Source: an uncultured Demequina sp. (GTDB lineage: Bacteria; Actinomycetota; Actinomycetes; Actinomycetales; Demequinaceae). From it: DNA of 6,559 bases. Shown one piece after another: positions 1 through 5,452 of this stretch (positions are counted from its first letter, which is position 1; every line of letters begins with the position of its first letter). A program made the position numbers and the translations under genes. The stretch covers positions 1 to 6,559 of the forward strand of contig CALALQ010000167.1 of assembly GCA_937925595.1 (NCBI GenBank). Reading direction: 5' to 3'. The notes beneath the pieces were generated by a model. That model did no database searches, was not told where the DNA came from, and worked only from the letters and a program-made list of their open reading frames with translations.

Positions 1-48
1 GCCCTCCCAACGCCTTGCCGAACGGATCAACCCGGCTGCCGCCAACAC

Positions 49-978
49 CTAGGGGGTCACGTCCTGCAGGACGCCGAACGGGTAACGCGTGCCCGCCGTC
101 GCGTTGCTGCGCGGGATGGGGTTGCCGACCGCGAACCCCGGCCCGGAACACGACCCGCAGCGCCGACATGTCCTGCGGCGGCAGGGTGTAGATGATCGCT
201 CCCGTCGTCGGTGGATGACGCCCTGGTCGATCAACCTGAAGGTCATGTCCTGACGGATGCCGATCACAGCGAGACTGAAGTCGCCCGCGACCGCCAGAGT
301 CTCGGCGTCGGAAACACCGTCACTGACGAACGCCACCGGCAGACCCTCGACCGTTCCCCACTCAGGTCCGCGAGCCGCTGACCACCCGCGTCCCGCGCGC
401 GACGCAGCCGGCCGCGCAAGGGCACGCTTGGCCGCGATAGCGGTCGCGTCGAAGCCGTCGCCTCGATCGCGTCCAGCACGGTGTCGATGTCACCGACGAT
501 CCCGTCTTCCTCGACCGTCGCCGTCCCAGCTTCAGCGACGTTGCCGGCCGTGATGGCAGCGGGACGATGGCCTGCGGACACGACGCCGGCTGGTTCGTGC
601 CGGAGAACACCGCTGTGTCGAGCGCGTGGCCGACCGCCTCGGCCAGCCCCTCACGTACCTAGCCGCACAGATCGGACTCCGTGTTGGCCACGACGGCGTC
701 GGGTATGGGTACGAACGCCGCGATCTCTTCGGAGACCAACTGGACCCCATTCCAGGCCATCTCGGTCGTGTGCTCGAGCCCGGTGTCGCTGTTGACGAAA
801 TACGCCTGAGCCAGTGCACTCATCACCGGCAGCGACGAGTACTTCGGGCCCATTCCACGGTTCTGAACATCGCCAGCGCCGCGCCCTGCTGGGCGGCGGT
901 CTTTAGGACGTCCTGCACGATCTCGTCAGGAACCAACGCCTACGCGTCGGCCCGCGAGATGAGATTGTCGAAGGGCAT
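49..978 (-). pseudogene. Decayed HK97-fold phage major capsid protein gene
   Basis: Reading the minus strand from ATG at 978, with frame changes, recovers a collinear protein of about 310 residues matching the actinophage/HK97-type major capsid family. It opens with MPFDNLISRADA, followed by LAQAYFVNSDTG, then VPIPDAVVA, GTNQPAS, TVLDAIEA, LRGRLRRARDAGGQRLADLS, FSLAVIGIRQDMTFRLIDQG, and a C-terminal part with NPIPR and RYPF before TAG at 51-49. The length fits a complete capsid gene, so the decay is by point lesions, not truncation. Lesions seen: an in-frame TAG at codon 13 (about 942-940), a second TAG at 661-659, and frame changes near 855, 560, 460, 421, 356, 213, 201 and 138. Neighbouring genes are intact, so wholesale sequencing error is unlikely. 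Family assignment is from recognition of the sequence pattern. No portal, protease or tail gene is visible, although 1-48 is too short to judge. Confidence 0.85.
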
Positions 979-982
979 CGGC

Positions 983-988
983 CCTCCT
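983..988 (-). promoter_or_regulatory. Intact Shine-Dalgarno of the dead capsid gene
   Basis: The minus strand carries a perfect AGGAGG four bases before the ATG at 978. It fixes the original start of the capsid reading frame. It is still intact although the gene behind it is destroyed, which suggests that the lesions inside the gene came without loss of the 5' region. Confidence 0.75.
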
Positions 989-1032
989 CTGAGTTCGAAG
1001 CATGCCCCCGGTAGGCGATTCCGGGAAAACTT

Positions 1033-1047
1033 GTACCCCGTGGGTAC
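1033..1047. repeat. Short perfect inverted repeat (6-bp arms, 3-base loop)
   Basis: GTACCC at 1033-1038 pairs with GGGTAC at 1042-1047 around CGT. It lies about 55 bases upstream of the capsid start on the minus strand, where an operator or promoter element of the lost phage gene could be. The arm flank ACTTGTAC (1029-1036) is the reverse complement of GTACAAGT (1218-1225) in the toxin-antitoxin promoter. An 8-bp match is too short to prove a shared binding site. Confidence 0.4.
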
Positions 1048-1086
1048 CTCGCAGCCAATTTCGGCACCTGCCCCGGAACGGCGAAA

Positions 1087-1104
1087 GGCCCGCGTTTGCG
1101 GGCC
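1087..1104. terminator. GC-rich hairpin, probable intrinsic terminator
   Basis: GGCCCGC (1087-1093) and GCGGGCC (1098-1104) form a perfect 7-bp stem with a GTTT loop. On the plus strand it is followed by a pyrimidine run (CCTTCTCTT). On the minus strand it is followed by CTTTCGCC. Either direction is possible. On the minus strand it would end a transcript coming from upstream of the capsid gene, an arrangement common in phage structural clusters. There is no long U-tract, as is usual in high-GC actinobacteria. Confidence 0.6.
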
Positions 1105-1112
1105 CTTCTCTT

Positions 1113-1127
1113 AGTCGGGGGAGACAG
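1113..1127 (+). repeat. Near copy of the tRNA-Pro 3' end, candidate degraded att site
   Basis: The stretch AGTCGGGGGAGACAG matches AGTCGGGGAGACAG at 2089-2102, the 3' end of the tRNA-Pro gene as read on the plus strand, with a single extra G. The two copies are in the same orientation, 976 bp apart, and enclose the toxin-antitoxin module. A direct repeat of a tRNA 3' end on the 3' side of the tRNA is what site-specific integration at a tRNA leaves behind. The role as an att site is inferred. No integrase is visible in the window. Confidence 0.5.
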
Positions 1128-1206
1128 TGCACGGATGACCGTTCACCGCGGTTGCGACCGGGTCGTGTCCAGCGACATGTGTGCCGTCGCGCCACAGACG
1201 CCGCCG

Positions 1207-1235
1207 TTGATAGCACCGTACAAGTACCGTACACT
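1207..1235 (+). promoter_or_regulatory. Promoter and likely autoregulatory operator of the toxin-antitoxin pair
   Basis: TTGATA at 1207-1212 (-35) and TACACT at 1230-1235 (-10) are separated by 17 bp. With a 6-base discriminator the transcript would start at about 1242, exactly on the GTG start of the antitoxin, so the mRNA is probably leaderless. The spacer carries ACCGTACA twice, at 1215-1222 and 1226-1233, an 11-bp step of about one helical turn, and three GTAC tetramers. Ribbon-helix-helix antitoxins of this family repress their own promoters at such repeats, so this is the likely operator. Confidence 0.65.
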
Positions 1236-1241
1236 GGTTGC

Positions 1242-1511
1242 GTGGCCACCCGAACCAAGCGCATCGAGATGCGTGCTGATCCCGATAGTGAGGCGCTTAT
1301 CACCGCCGCCGCCGCCGCTTGCCACCTGTCGGTCTCGGCGTTCGTGCTCGAAGCGGCCACAGACCAAGCCGGACGGGTGCTCGGCCGCGCCGATCTCACG
1401 CTGATGCCGGCCGACCAGTTCGACGCTCTCATCGCCGCGCTCGACACACCCGACGAAGCACCCCGACTCACCGAAGCCGCCCGAGCCCCGCGCCGGTACA
1501 ACCGCCAGTGA
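1242..1511 (+). CDS. DUF1778-family (TacA/AtaR-like) ribbon-helix-helix antitoxin
   Basis: This 89-residue protein is the antitoxin partner of the GNAT toxin that follows. In this family the N-terminal ribbon-helix-helix dimer binds the operator and the C-terminal tail wraps and inhibits the acetyltransferase. Seen here: an N-terminal basic beta strand (TKRIEMRAD, residues 5-13), an Ala-rich first helix (about 15-27), the turn HLSVSAF (28-34) leading into the second helix (to about 47), then an acidic/hydrophobic tail including FDALIAALD. The GTG at 1242 was chosen because the motif starts at once and the promoter places transcription initiation on it. There is no Shine-Dalgarno. It overlaps the toxin start by 4 bp (GTGA), so the two are translationally coupled and co-transcribed. 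Size and layout match known DUF1778 antitoxins. Regulation is probably by autorepression with conditional cooperativity, which is known for relatives but not shown here. Confidence 0.88.
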   Translation: MATRTKRIEMRADPDSEALITAAAAACHLSVSAFVLEAATDQAGRVLGRADLTLMPADQFDALIAALDTPDEAPRLTEAARAPRRYNRQ

Positions 1512-2005
1512 GCGACTGGATCTCGCGGGCGCTCACCGACGACCACGACCTCTCGCATTTCGACTCCGGCAACGAGTCGCTCGATCAGTGGCTCCAGCGG
1601 GATGCGCGTCGCGCTCACCGCGCGGGCATTTCGCGAACGACCGTCTGGACGGCCACCAACGATCGCGCCGTGGTCGCCTACCACGCAATCGCACCCACAC
1701 AGGTCGCACGGGTCGACCTCCCCAGCCGATCGCTCAGCGGTGGCTACAGCCACATCCCGGGATACCTCATCGGTCGGCTTGCACTCGATAAGAGCCTCCA
1801 CGGCCAACGACTCGGCACCCAACTGCTCCTCGACGCGCTCGAACGGATCGTCGAAGCCGCGGAACGCGCAGGCGGCCGGGTCATCGTCGTCGACGCCATC
1901 GATGACGCCGCACACCGCTTCTACCGTCACCACGACTTCCAGGCCGTCGAGAACTCCAACCGGCTTGTGATGAAGCTTGCGACCGCCGCGGCGATCCTCG
2001 GCTGA
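1508..2005 (+). CDS. GNAT-family acetyltransferase toxin (TacT/AtaT-like)
   Basis: This 165-residue single-domain GCN5-related N-acetyltransferase is the toxin of the pair. Characterised relatives (TacT, AtaT, KacT) transfer acetyl from acetyl-CoA to the amino group of aminoacyl-tRNAs and block translation. Seen here: the family N-terminal signature FDSGNESLDQWLQRDA (about residues 18-33), a central strand TTVWTA, and GRLALDKSLHG before the acetyl-CoA pyrophosphate loop QRLGTQ (100-105). This is followed by a long helix, the strand RVIVVDA, and FYRHHDF with Tyr139 in the place of the catalytic tyrosine. The loop ends in Gln where the general GNAT consensus has Gly or Ala, a mild deviation. 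The start is GTG at 1508, overlapping the antitoxin stop; an ORF open further upstream is an out-of-frame extension through the antitoxin. All key elements are present, so it is probably active. The charged tRNA it modifies cannot be read from sequence. Confidence 0.88.
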   Translation: MSDWISRALTDDHDLSHFDSGNESLDQWLQRDARRAHRAGISRTTVWTATNDRAVVAYHAIAPTQVARVDLPSRSLSGGYSHIPGYLIGRLALDKSLHGQRLGTQLLLDALERIVEAAERAGGRVIVVDAIDDAAHRFYRHHDFQAVENSNRLVMKLATAAAILG

Positions 2006-2040
2006 CCCGGCGGGTCACGTGCCTTTCCAGAGCCGCAAGA

Positions 2041-2070
2041 CCCGCGGCTGGCTCGATCGCCAGCCGCGGG
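2041..2070. terminator. Perfect 11-bp stem hairpin between toxin gene and tRNAs
   Basis: CCCGCGGCTGG (2041-2051) and CCAGCCGCGGG (2060-2070) form a perfect 11-bp stem with an 8-base loop that is itself CGATCG-rich. It lies 35 bases after the toxin stop on one side and 20 bases after the tRNA-Pro 3' end on the other. It is well placed to end both convergent transcripts. Neither side has a full U-tract; the minus side continues TCTTGC and the plus side ATTGAATC. Confidence 0.7.
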
Positions 2071-2088
2071 ATTGAATCTGCGATTCCG

Positions 2089-2102
2089 AGTCGGGGAGAC
2101 AG
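2089..2102. repeat. tRNA-Pro 3'-end partner of the 1113-1127 repeat
   Basis: AGTCGGGGAGACAG covers the last bases of the tRNA-Pro gene (acceptor and the edge of the T arm) and two bases outside it. It is the presumed intact half of the att pair, with the imperfect copy at 1113-1127. Confidence 0.5.
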
Positions 2103-2164
2103 GATTTGAACCTGCGACCGCCCGGCCCCCAGCCGGGTGCGCTACCAGACTGCGCCACTCCCCG
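2091..2164 (-). tRNA. tRNA-Pro, anticodon GGG
   Basis: The minus strand folds as a full cloverleaf. The acceptor CGGGGAG (2164-2158) pairs with CTCCCCG (2098-2092), with discriminator A at 2091. The D stem is GCGC/GCGC, and the anticodon stem CCCGG/CCGGG encloses the loop CTGGGGG with anticodon GGG at 2130-2128. The T arm is GCAGG, TTCAAAT, CCTGT. It reads codon CCC, and CCU by wobble. CCA is not encoded. It follows tRNA-Gly by 21 bases and is probably processed from the same transcript. Its 3' end faces the mobile region and appears to have served as an integration target. Confidence 0.95.
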
Positions 2165-2185
2165 ATGTCTCGTCGACCCTAGCGA

Positions 2186-2256
2186 AGCGGGCGACGGGAA
2201 TCGAACCCGCCCTAAGAGCTTGGAAGGCTCCTGTGCAACCACAACACTTCGCCCGC
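2186..2256 (-). tRNA. tRNA-Gly, anticodon TCC
   Basis: The minus strand gives a 71-base cloverleaf. The acceptor GCGGGCG (2256-2250) pairs with CGCCCGC (2193-2187), and the discriminator is U, as is usual for bacterial tRNA-Gly. The D arm is GTGT/GCAC, and the anticodon stem GGAGC/GCTCT encloses CTTCCAA with anticodon TCC (2224-2222). The T arm is GCGGG, TTCGATT, CCCGT. It reads GGA, and GGG by wobble. No CCA is encoded. It is the first gene of a two-tRNA unit. Confidence 0.95.
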
Positions 2257-2273
2257 GGGCCGACTCGGCGGCC

Positions 2274-2279
2274 ATGATA
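2274..2279 (-). promoter_or_regulatory. Possible -10 element of the tRNA pair
   Basis: On the minus strand TATCAT lies 17 bases before the mature tRNA-Gly 5' end and matches TATAAT at five of six positions. It would start transcription about ten bases before the tRNA. I see no convincing -35 at 16-18 bp, so the call rests on position and the hexamer only. Confidence 0.35.
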
Positions 2280-2326
2280 TCGCCGTCGCGTGTGAGGAGA
2301 GGGGCGTTTCGGGGAATCACCTTGTC

Positions 2327-2464
2327 ATGCAGATCCCTGGCGTCCACATCGAGACCCTGCATAACCCGGTTCGGTACACGTACGCGCAGATCGAGAAGGC
2401 CTGTGCGATCGCGCAGATGCTGAACCGGGGGAAGCTGGTACTCGTCGAGCCGCCGCAGCGCTGA
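2327..2464 (+). CDS. Small protein of 45 residues, function unknown
   Basis: The ORF from ATG 2327 to TGA 2464 encodes 45 residues, with VRYTYAQIEKACAIAQMLN in the middle and KLVLVEPPQR at the end. I do not recognise a family. The middle part could form one amphipathic helix; there is no signal peptide or membrane segment. Support for coding is that about 39 of 44 sense codons end in G or C, the amino-acid mix is natural (Tyr, His, Asn, Ile, Lys present rather than only Ala/Arg/Pro), and a hairpin follows ten bases after the stop. Against it, the only Shine-Dalgarno-like string, GGGGAA at 2311-2316, is weak. No in-frame start lies upstream. It could be a short cellular gene or the tail end of a lost longer gene. 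Confidence 0.5.
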   Translation: MQIPGVHIETLHNPVRYTYAQIEKACAIAQMLNRGKLVLVEPPQR

Positions 2465-2472
2465 GCGGACGC

Positions 2473-2507
2473 CGTCGTCGCCCTCCCGGTGGAGGAGGGG
2501 GACGACG
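2473..2507 (+). terminator. Long interrupted hairpin after the small gene
   Basis: CGTCGTC (2473-2479) pairs with the GACGACG run ending at 2507, and CCCTCC pairs with GGAGGG further in, with a small internal bulge and a short apical loop. It begins nine bases after the small ORF stop and could end its transcript. It lacks a U-tract. Confidence 0.45.
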
Positions 2508-2568
2508 ACCGGTACGTCCGGGAAGGGTTACGGAAGGCGTCGAGCCATCAACCGATTCGCGGGTCGGG

Positions 2569-4608
2569 TCAGCCCAGCCGCGCCGCCGTGACGGCCGCTT
2601 CGGCCTCGTCCTGGACGGGGGCGATGCGGACGGTCAGGGTGGCGCGGCTGAAGCGCTCCGCACGCGCGATCTGGATCGCCGCGGTCGGGCCGGGACGAGG
2701 CGCCGAGCTCTGCTGGCGCACCTTCAACGCGTGGACGCTCGCGCCGCTCGGGCGGGAGGCCGGGACGACGACGTAGCCCGACCGCTCGCTCTGCACCCAC
2801 AGGTACGCCACCGACGAGAGCGGGATCCGGCGCGCGCCGACCCGCACCGACGACCCGTCCCGCAGCACGGCAACCGCGCGCGCGGACGGGCCCCAGGACG
2901 GGAACAGCACGTCGGCGGACAGGCGCGCCGAACCGCTGCGGCGGGTCGCGGTCCACTTGGTCTGGATCGAATCCTCGGTGAACCGGTGCGTGACGCGCAT
3001 GAGCACTCCGCGCGTGGAGACCGCGCCCGTCACGCGCAGGTCGCGGAACGCGCCGGCGTAGGCGCGACCCACCGCGGCGGAGGAGACGGCCCCGGCGCCG
3101 GACGGCGCCTTCAGCAGTGTCAGCGGCCTCCTCCCCCGCTCCACCCGCGCGCGGCCGAGCTGCGACGCGGTCACGCGCCGCCCGGCGATGTCGCGGATCA
3201 GCAGGCCGAACGCGGCACGCTCGCCGATGTTCGCGGCCACGTCCTGCTGACCGTCGAAGAGCCGGGCGAGGTCGAGGCCGCCGTACGGGAACGCGTTCTG
3301 GTTGACCGCGACGATCGCGGTGTTGTACTTGGGCGTGGTCACGGCCAGGCGGCCGATGTCGGGATCGAAGGCGTACAGCGGCGGCGGCTCGGTCCCGCGC
3401 ATCGAGCCCATGCCGGCGTCGACCGCCCGCGCGGCGTTGGCCATCACGCGCGCAACGGCGAGCCGGGCCGAGCCGACGCCCTGCGGAACCCGGTTCACCC
3501 CGAAGAACAGCGGGTCGGGAACCCCGCCGGCACGTTCGGACTCGCGCAGGTAGAACTCGAGCCCGCGGTCGAGCATGTACTTGGCGTAGCGCGCCCACTG
3601 GCCGCCGGGCAGCAGGGAGCGAGCGCCGGTGGCGACGCCGATCAGCGCCTCCTGCGTGAGCCCGAACTTCTTGCCCTGGTGCCAGCGCTCGAAGCTGAAG
3701 CCGGAGTCCCAGTTCATGTAGCCGCTGTGCGTCCAGTAGCCGCTGATCACGCGCTTGATCCACTGCCGCGCGAGCGAGCGGGCGGAGGCGGGCAGCGCCG
3801 GCATCCCCGCACGCCGCGCCTGGTCGTAGAAGCGCGTGAAGCTCAACACGATGTTCGCGTACTCGGCGGAGTCGACGTTCTTGTCCACGTTGAGCGGCAT
3901 GTGCGGCAGGTAGTGGAAGCGCAGGCCGGGCCCGAAGTTGCCGCTCCGCGACCGGCCGCCGGGCCGCGCCTCGGCGAAGAAGCGGCGCAGCTGCAGCGAC
4001 ATGTCCCGGCGCAGCAGCGTGCGGTCGCCGGTCACCGTGGCGTCGGCGGCGTACATCAGCGCGTACCAGTTCGCCTGGTTGAGGCGGATCGCCGGCCAGC
4101 GCCAGAAGGATCCGCGCGCGGTGCGGTGGATCGCGCGCCGGATCGCGTTCACGGTCGAGGCGGGCAGGTCGAGCGCCTTGCGGGCCCGGTAGGCGTAGAC
4201 GAGCCCGTCGACGACCTCGGCGTCGAACACGAGGTGCTGGGAGCCCCGCCCGGTCATCGAGTTCACCCAGCCCGGCGCGTGCGCCTGCCCGCCCACGGGC
4301 GAGGTGACGTACGGGCCGCCGGGCCGCACGAGCCGCGCGGCGAGCCGGCGGGCGCGGGCGTCGTTGCGCGACGGCCCCGTCCACCCCTTCATCGCGGCGA
4401 CGGAGTGCGTGAGCAGCATCATCGAGTTCGCCATCGGCTCGACCCCGCCCGCGCCGAAGCGATAGCCGTCGCCCTCCCAGTAGCGGTCGAGCGTCTGCTC
4501 GAGGCGGTCGGCGACCTGGAAGTAGGCGGCGTCGTCCAGATCGGCGGCGGACGCGGGCGCAGCGAAGGTCAGCGCCGCCATCACGGCGGTCGGCAGCAAG
4601 CGGAACAT
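2569..4608 (-). CDS. Large exported protein, unknown function, possible alpha/alpha-barrel enzyme
   Basis: This protein has 679 residues. It starts with a Sec-type signal peptide: MFRLL, a hydrophobic stretch to about residue 17, then PASA with probable cleavage after Ala21. GAAAGG six bases before the ATG is a fair Shine-Dalgarno. Residues about 30-470 look mostly helical and are rich in aromatic and Asn clusters: FWRWPAIRLNQANWY (168-182), NWDSGFSFERWHQGKKFG (299-316) and KYNTAIVAVNQNAFPYGGLD (427-446). Residues about 500-679 look beta-rich. A helical toroid followed by a beta-sandwich is the architecture of several polysaccharide lyases and related carbohydrate enzymes, and NQANWY loosely recalls their Asn-Trp motifs. 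This is resemblance only; I cannot name a family, and no metal or glycosidase motif is clear. It is transcribed alone, divergent from the FHA gene. A role in the envelope or in digestion of extracellular polymers is a guess. Confidence 0.92.
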   Translation of the reverse strand: MFRLLPTAVMAALTFAAPASAADLDDAAYFQVADRLEQTLDRYWEGDGYRFGAGGVEPMANSMMLLTHSVAAMKGWTGPSRNDARARRLAARLVRPGGPYVTSPVGGQAHAPGWVNSMTGRGSQHLVFDAEVVDGLVYAYRARKALDLPASTVNAIRRAIHRTARGSFWRWPAIRLNQANWYALMYAADATVTGDRTLLRRDMSLQLRRFFAEARPGGRSRSGNFGPGLRFHYLPHMPLNVDKNVDSAEYANIVLSFTRFYDQARRAGMPALPASARSLARQWIKRVISGYWTHSGYMNWDSGFSFERWHQGKKFGLTQEALIGVATGARSLLPGGQWARYAKYMLDRGLEFYLRESERAGGVPDPLFFGVNRVPQGVGSARLAVARVMANAARAVDAGMGSMRGTEPPPLYAFDPDIGRLAVTTPKYNTAIVAVNQNAFPYGGLDLARLFDGQQDVAANIGERAAFGLLIRDIAGRRVTASQLGRARVERGRRPLTLLKAPSGAGAVSSAAVGRAYAGAFRDLRVTGAVSTRGVLMRVTHRFTEDSIQTKWTATRRSGSARLSADVLFPSWGPSARAVAVLRDGSSVRVGARRIPLSSVAYLWVQSERSGYVVVPASRPSGASVHALKVRQQSSAPRPGPTAAIQIARAERFSRATLTVRIAPVQDEAEAAVTAARLG

Positions 4609-4679
4609 GAGGGGCCTTTCGGGGAGCTGCGGGGGTGCCTCAGACCTTCCCGGAGCCCAGGGCGCCCGCCTACGCCCCT

Positions 4680-4699
4680 GGGGTGGGAGCGGCCACCCC
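4680..4699. repeat. Inverted repeats in the divergent intergenic region
   Basis: GGGGTGG (4680-4686) and CCACCCC (4693-4699) form a perfect 7-bp stem with a 6-base loop. The right arm can alternatively pair with GGTGG at 4703-4707, and CACCCTTGGTG nearby at 4718-4728 is another small palindrome. The 160-bp gap must hold the start signals of both divergent genes, so these repeats may be operator sites or competing leader structures. Nothing identifies a binding protein, although the neighbouring FHA-HTH protein is an obvious candidate. Confidence 0.4.
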
Positions 4700-4753
4700 G
4701 AAGGTGGACGCGACCGTCACCCTTGGTGGCCTCCCTGCGCGCGGTCCGCGGTT

Positions 4754-4759
4754 TACGCT
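4754..4759 (+). promoter_or_regulatory. Possible -10 element of the FHA gene
   Basis: TACGCT fits the TANNNT actinobacterial pattern and lies nine bases before the GTG start at 4769, so transcription would begin at or very near the start codon. No -35 at normal distance is clear. It agrees with the lack of any Shine-Dalgarno before this GTG. Confidence 0.4.
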
Positions 4760-4768
4760 GTCGCGCAC

Positions 4769-5452
4769 GTGCCCGACTCACCGCTCGACGCCCACGTCGC
4801 CACCCCGCAGGACCTGAAGGAGCGGATCGCCGCCGAGCGCCGGGGCACGCCGTTCCTCGTCTATCGCGACGCGGACGACCTGCAGGTGATCGTCGAGCTG
4901 GCGCCGGGTACCCAGCAGCTGACGATCGGGCGCCGGCCGTCCAACGACGTCGTGCTCGACTGGGACAGCGAGATCTCCCGCGTGCACGCGGCGCTGGAGC
5001 GGATCGGCGAGGACTGGACGGTCGTCGACGACGGCCTGTCCCACAACGGCACCTACCTGAACGGCTCGCGGGTCACGTCCCGCCAGCGGCTCAAGGACGG
5101 GGACGTGCTCACGGTCGGGGGCGTCGTGCTCGCCTACCGGGCGCCGGGCGGCGAGTCGGTCTCACGGCCCACGGTCACGGCGATGGGCCCGCACGTCGGC
5201 GAGCTGCTCACGCCCGCGCAGCGCCGCGTACTGGTCGCGCTGTGCCGGCCGTTCAAGGACTCGACCTACGCCACGCCGGCGACCAACCAGCAGATCGCGG
5301 ACGAGCTCGTGGTGAGCGTGGACGCCGTCAAGTCGACGCTGCGGGCGCTGTTCGAGATCTTCGGGGTGGACGCGCTGCCGCAGAACCAGAAGCGCGCGTC
5401 GCTCGCGCTGCAGGCGATGCGGACGGGCGTGATCACCCGCCGCGACCTGTAG
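4769..5452 (+). CDS. FHA-domain protein with C-terminal LuxR-type helix-turn-helix
   Basis: This 227-residue cytoplasmic protein combines a phosphothreonine-reading FHA domain with a DNA-binding-like tail. Residues 1-40 are a charged lead-in. The FHA domain spans about 42-125 and has every signature position: Gly54-Arg55 (GRRPSND), Ser70-Arg-Val-His73, and His92-Asn93-Gly94 followed by Asn98-Gly99. These form the phosphopeptide pocket in known FHA folds. After a linker, LTPAQRRVLVALCRP starts a helical region, and TNQQIADELVVSVDAVKSTL (172-191) is a GerE/LuxR-like helix-turn-helix continued by LRALFEIFGV. The protein should bind a Thr-phosphorylated partner and change transcription accordingly. 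The GTG start is preferred because no Shine-Dalgarno exists upstream, the more distal ATG at 4607 would add an unlikely tail crossing the divergent promoter region, and a -10 box lies just before it. The gene converges on the propeller gene with a 20-bp overlap. Confidence 0.9.
   Translation: MPDSPLDAHVATPQDLKERIAAERRGTPFLVYRDADDLQVIVELAPGTQQLTIGRRPSNDVVLDWDSEISRVHAALERIGEDWTVVDDGLSHNGTYLNGSRVTSRQRLKDGDVLTVGGVVLAYRAPGGESVSRPTVTAMGPHVGELLTPAQRRVLVALCRPFKDSTYATPATNQQIADELVVSVDAVKSTLRALFEIFGVDALPQNQKRASLALQAMRTGVITRRDL

Noticed and set aside
659..942. Recoding of the two TAG codons in the capsid gene as sense
   Set aside because: The same gene also has many frameshifts, and intact neighbours show no internal TAG; one of them uses TAG as a normal stop.
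926..1933. Minus-strand open frame of 335 codons
   Set aside because: It runs antisense through the toxin-antitoxin pair, whose proteins are clearly recognisable on the plus strand.
2003..2017. Palindrome TGACCC-GGC-GGGTCA at the toxin stop codon as a separate terminator
   Set aside because: Short stem, overlaps the stop codon and lies just before a much stronger hairpin at 2041-2070; not worth a separate call.
2528..4384. Minus-strand open frame of 618 codons overlapping the exported-protein gene
   Set aside because: Shifted frame of the real gene with low-complexity Arg/Ala-rich translation and no signal peptide or motif.
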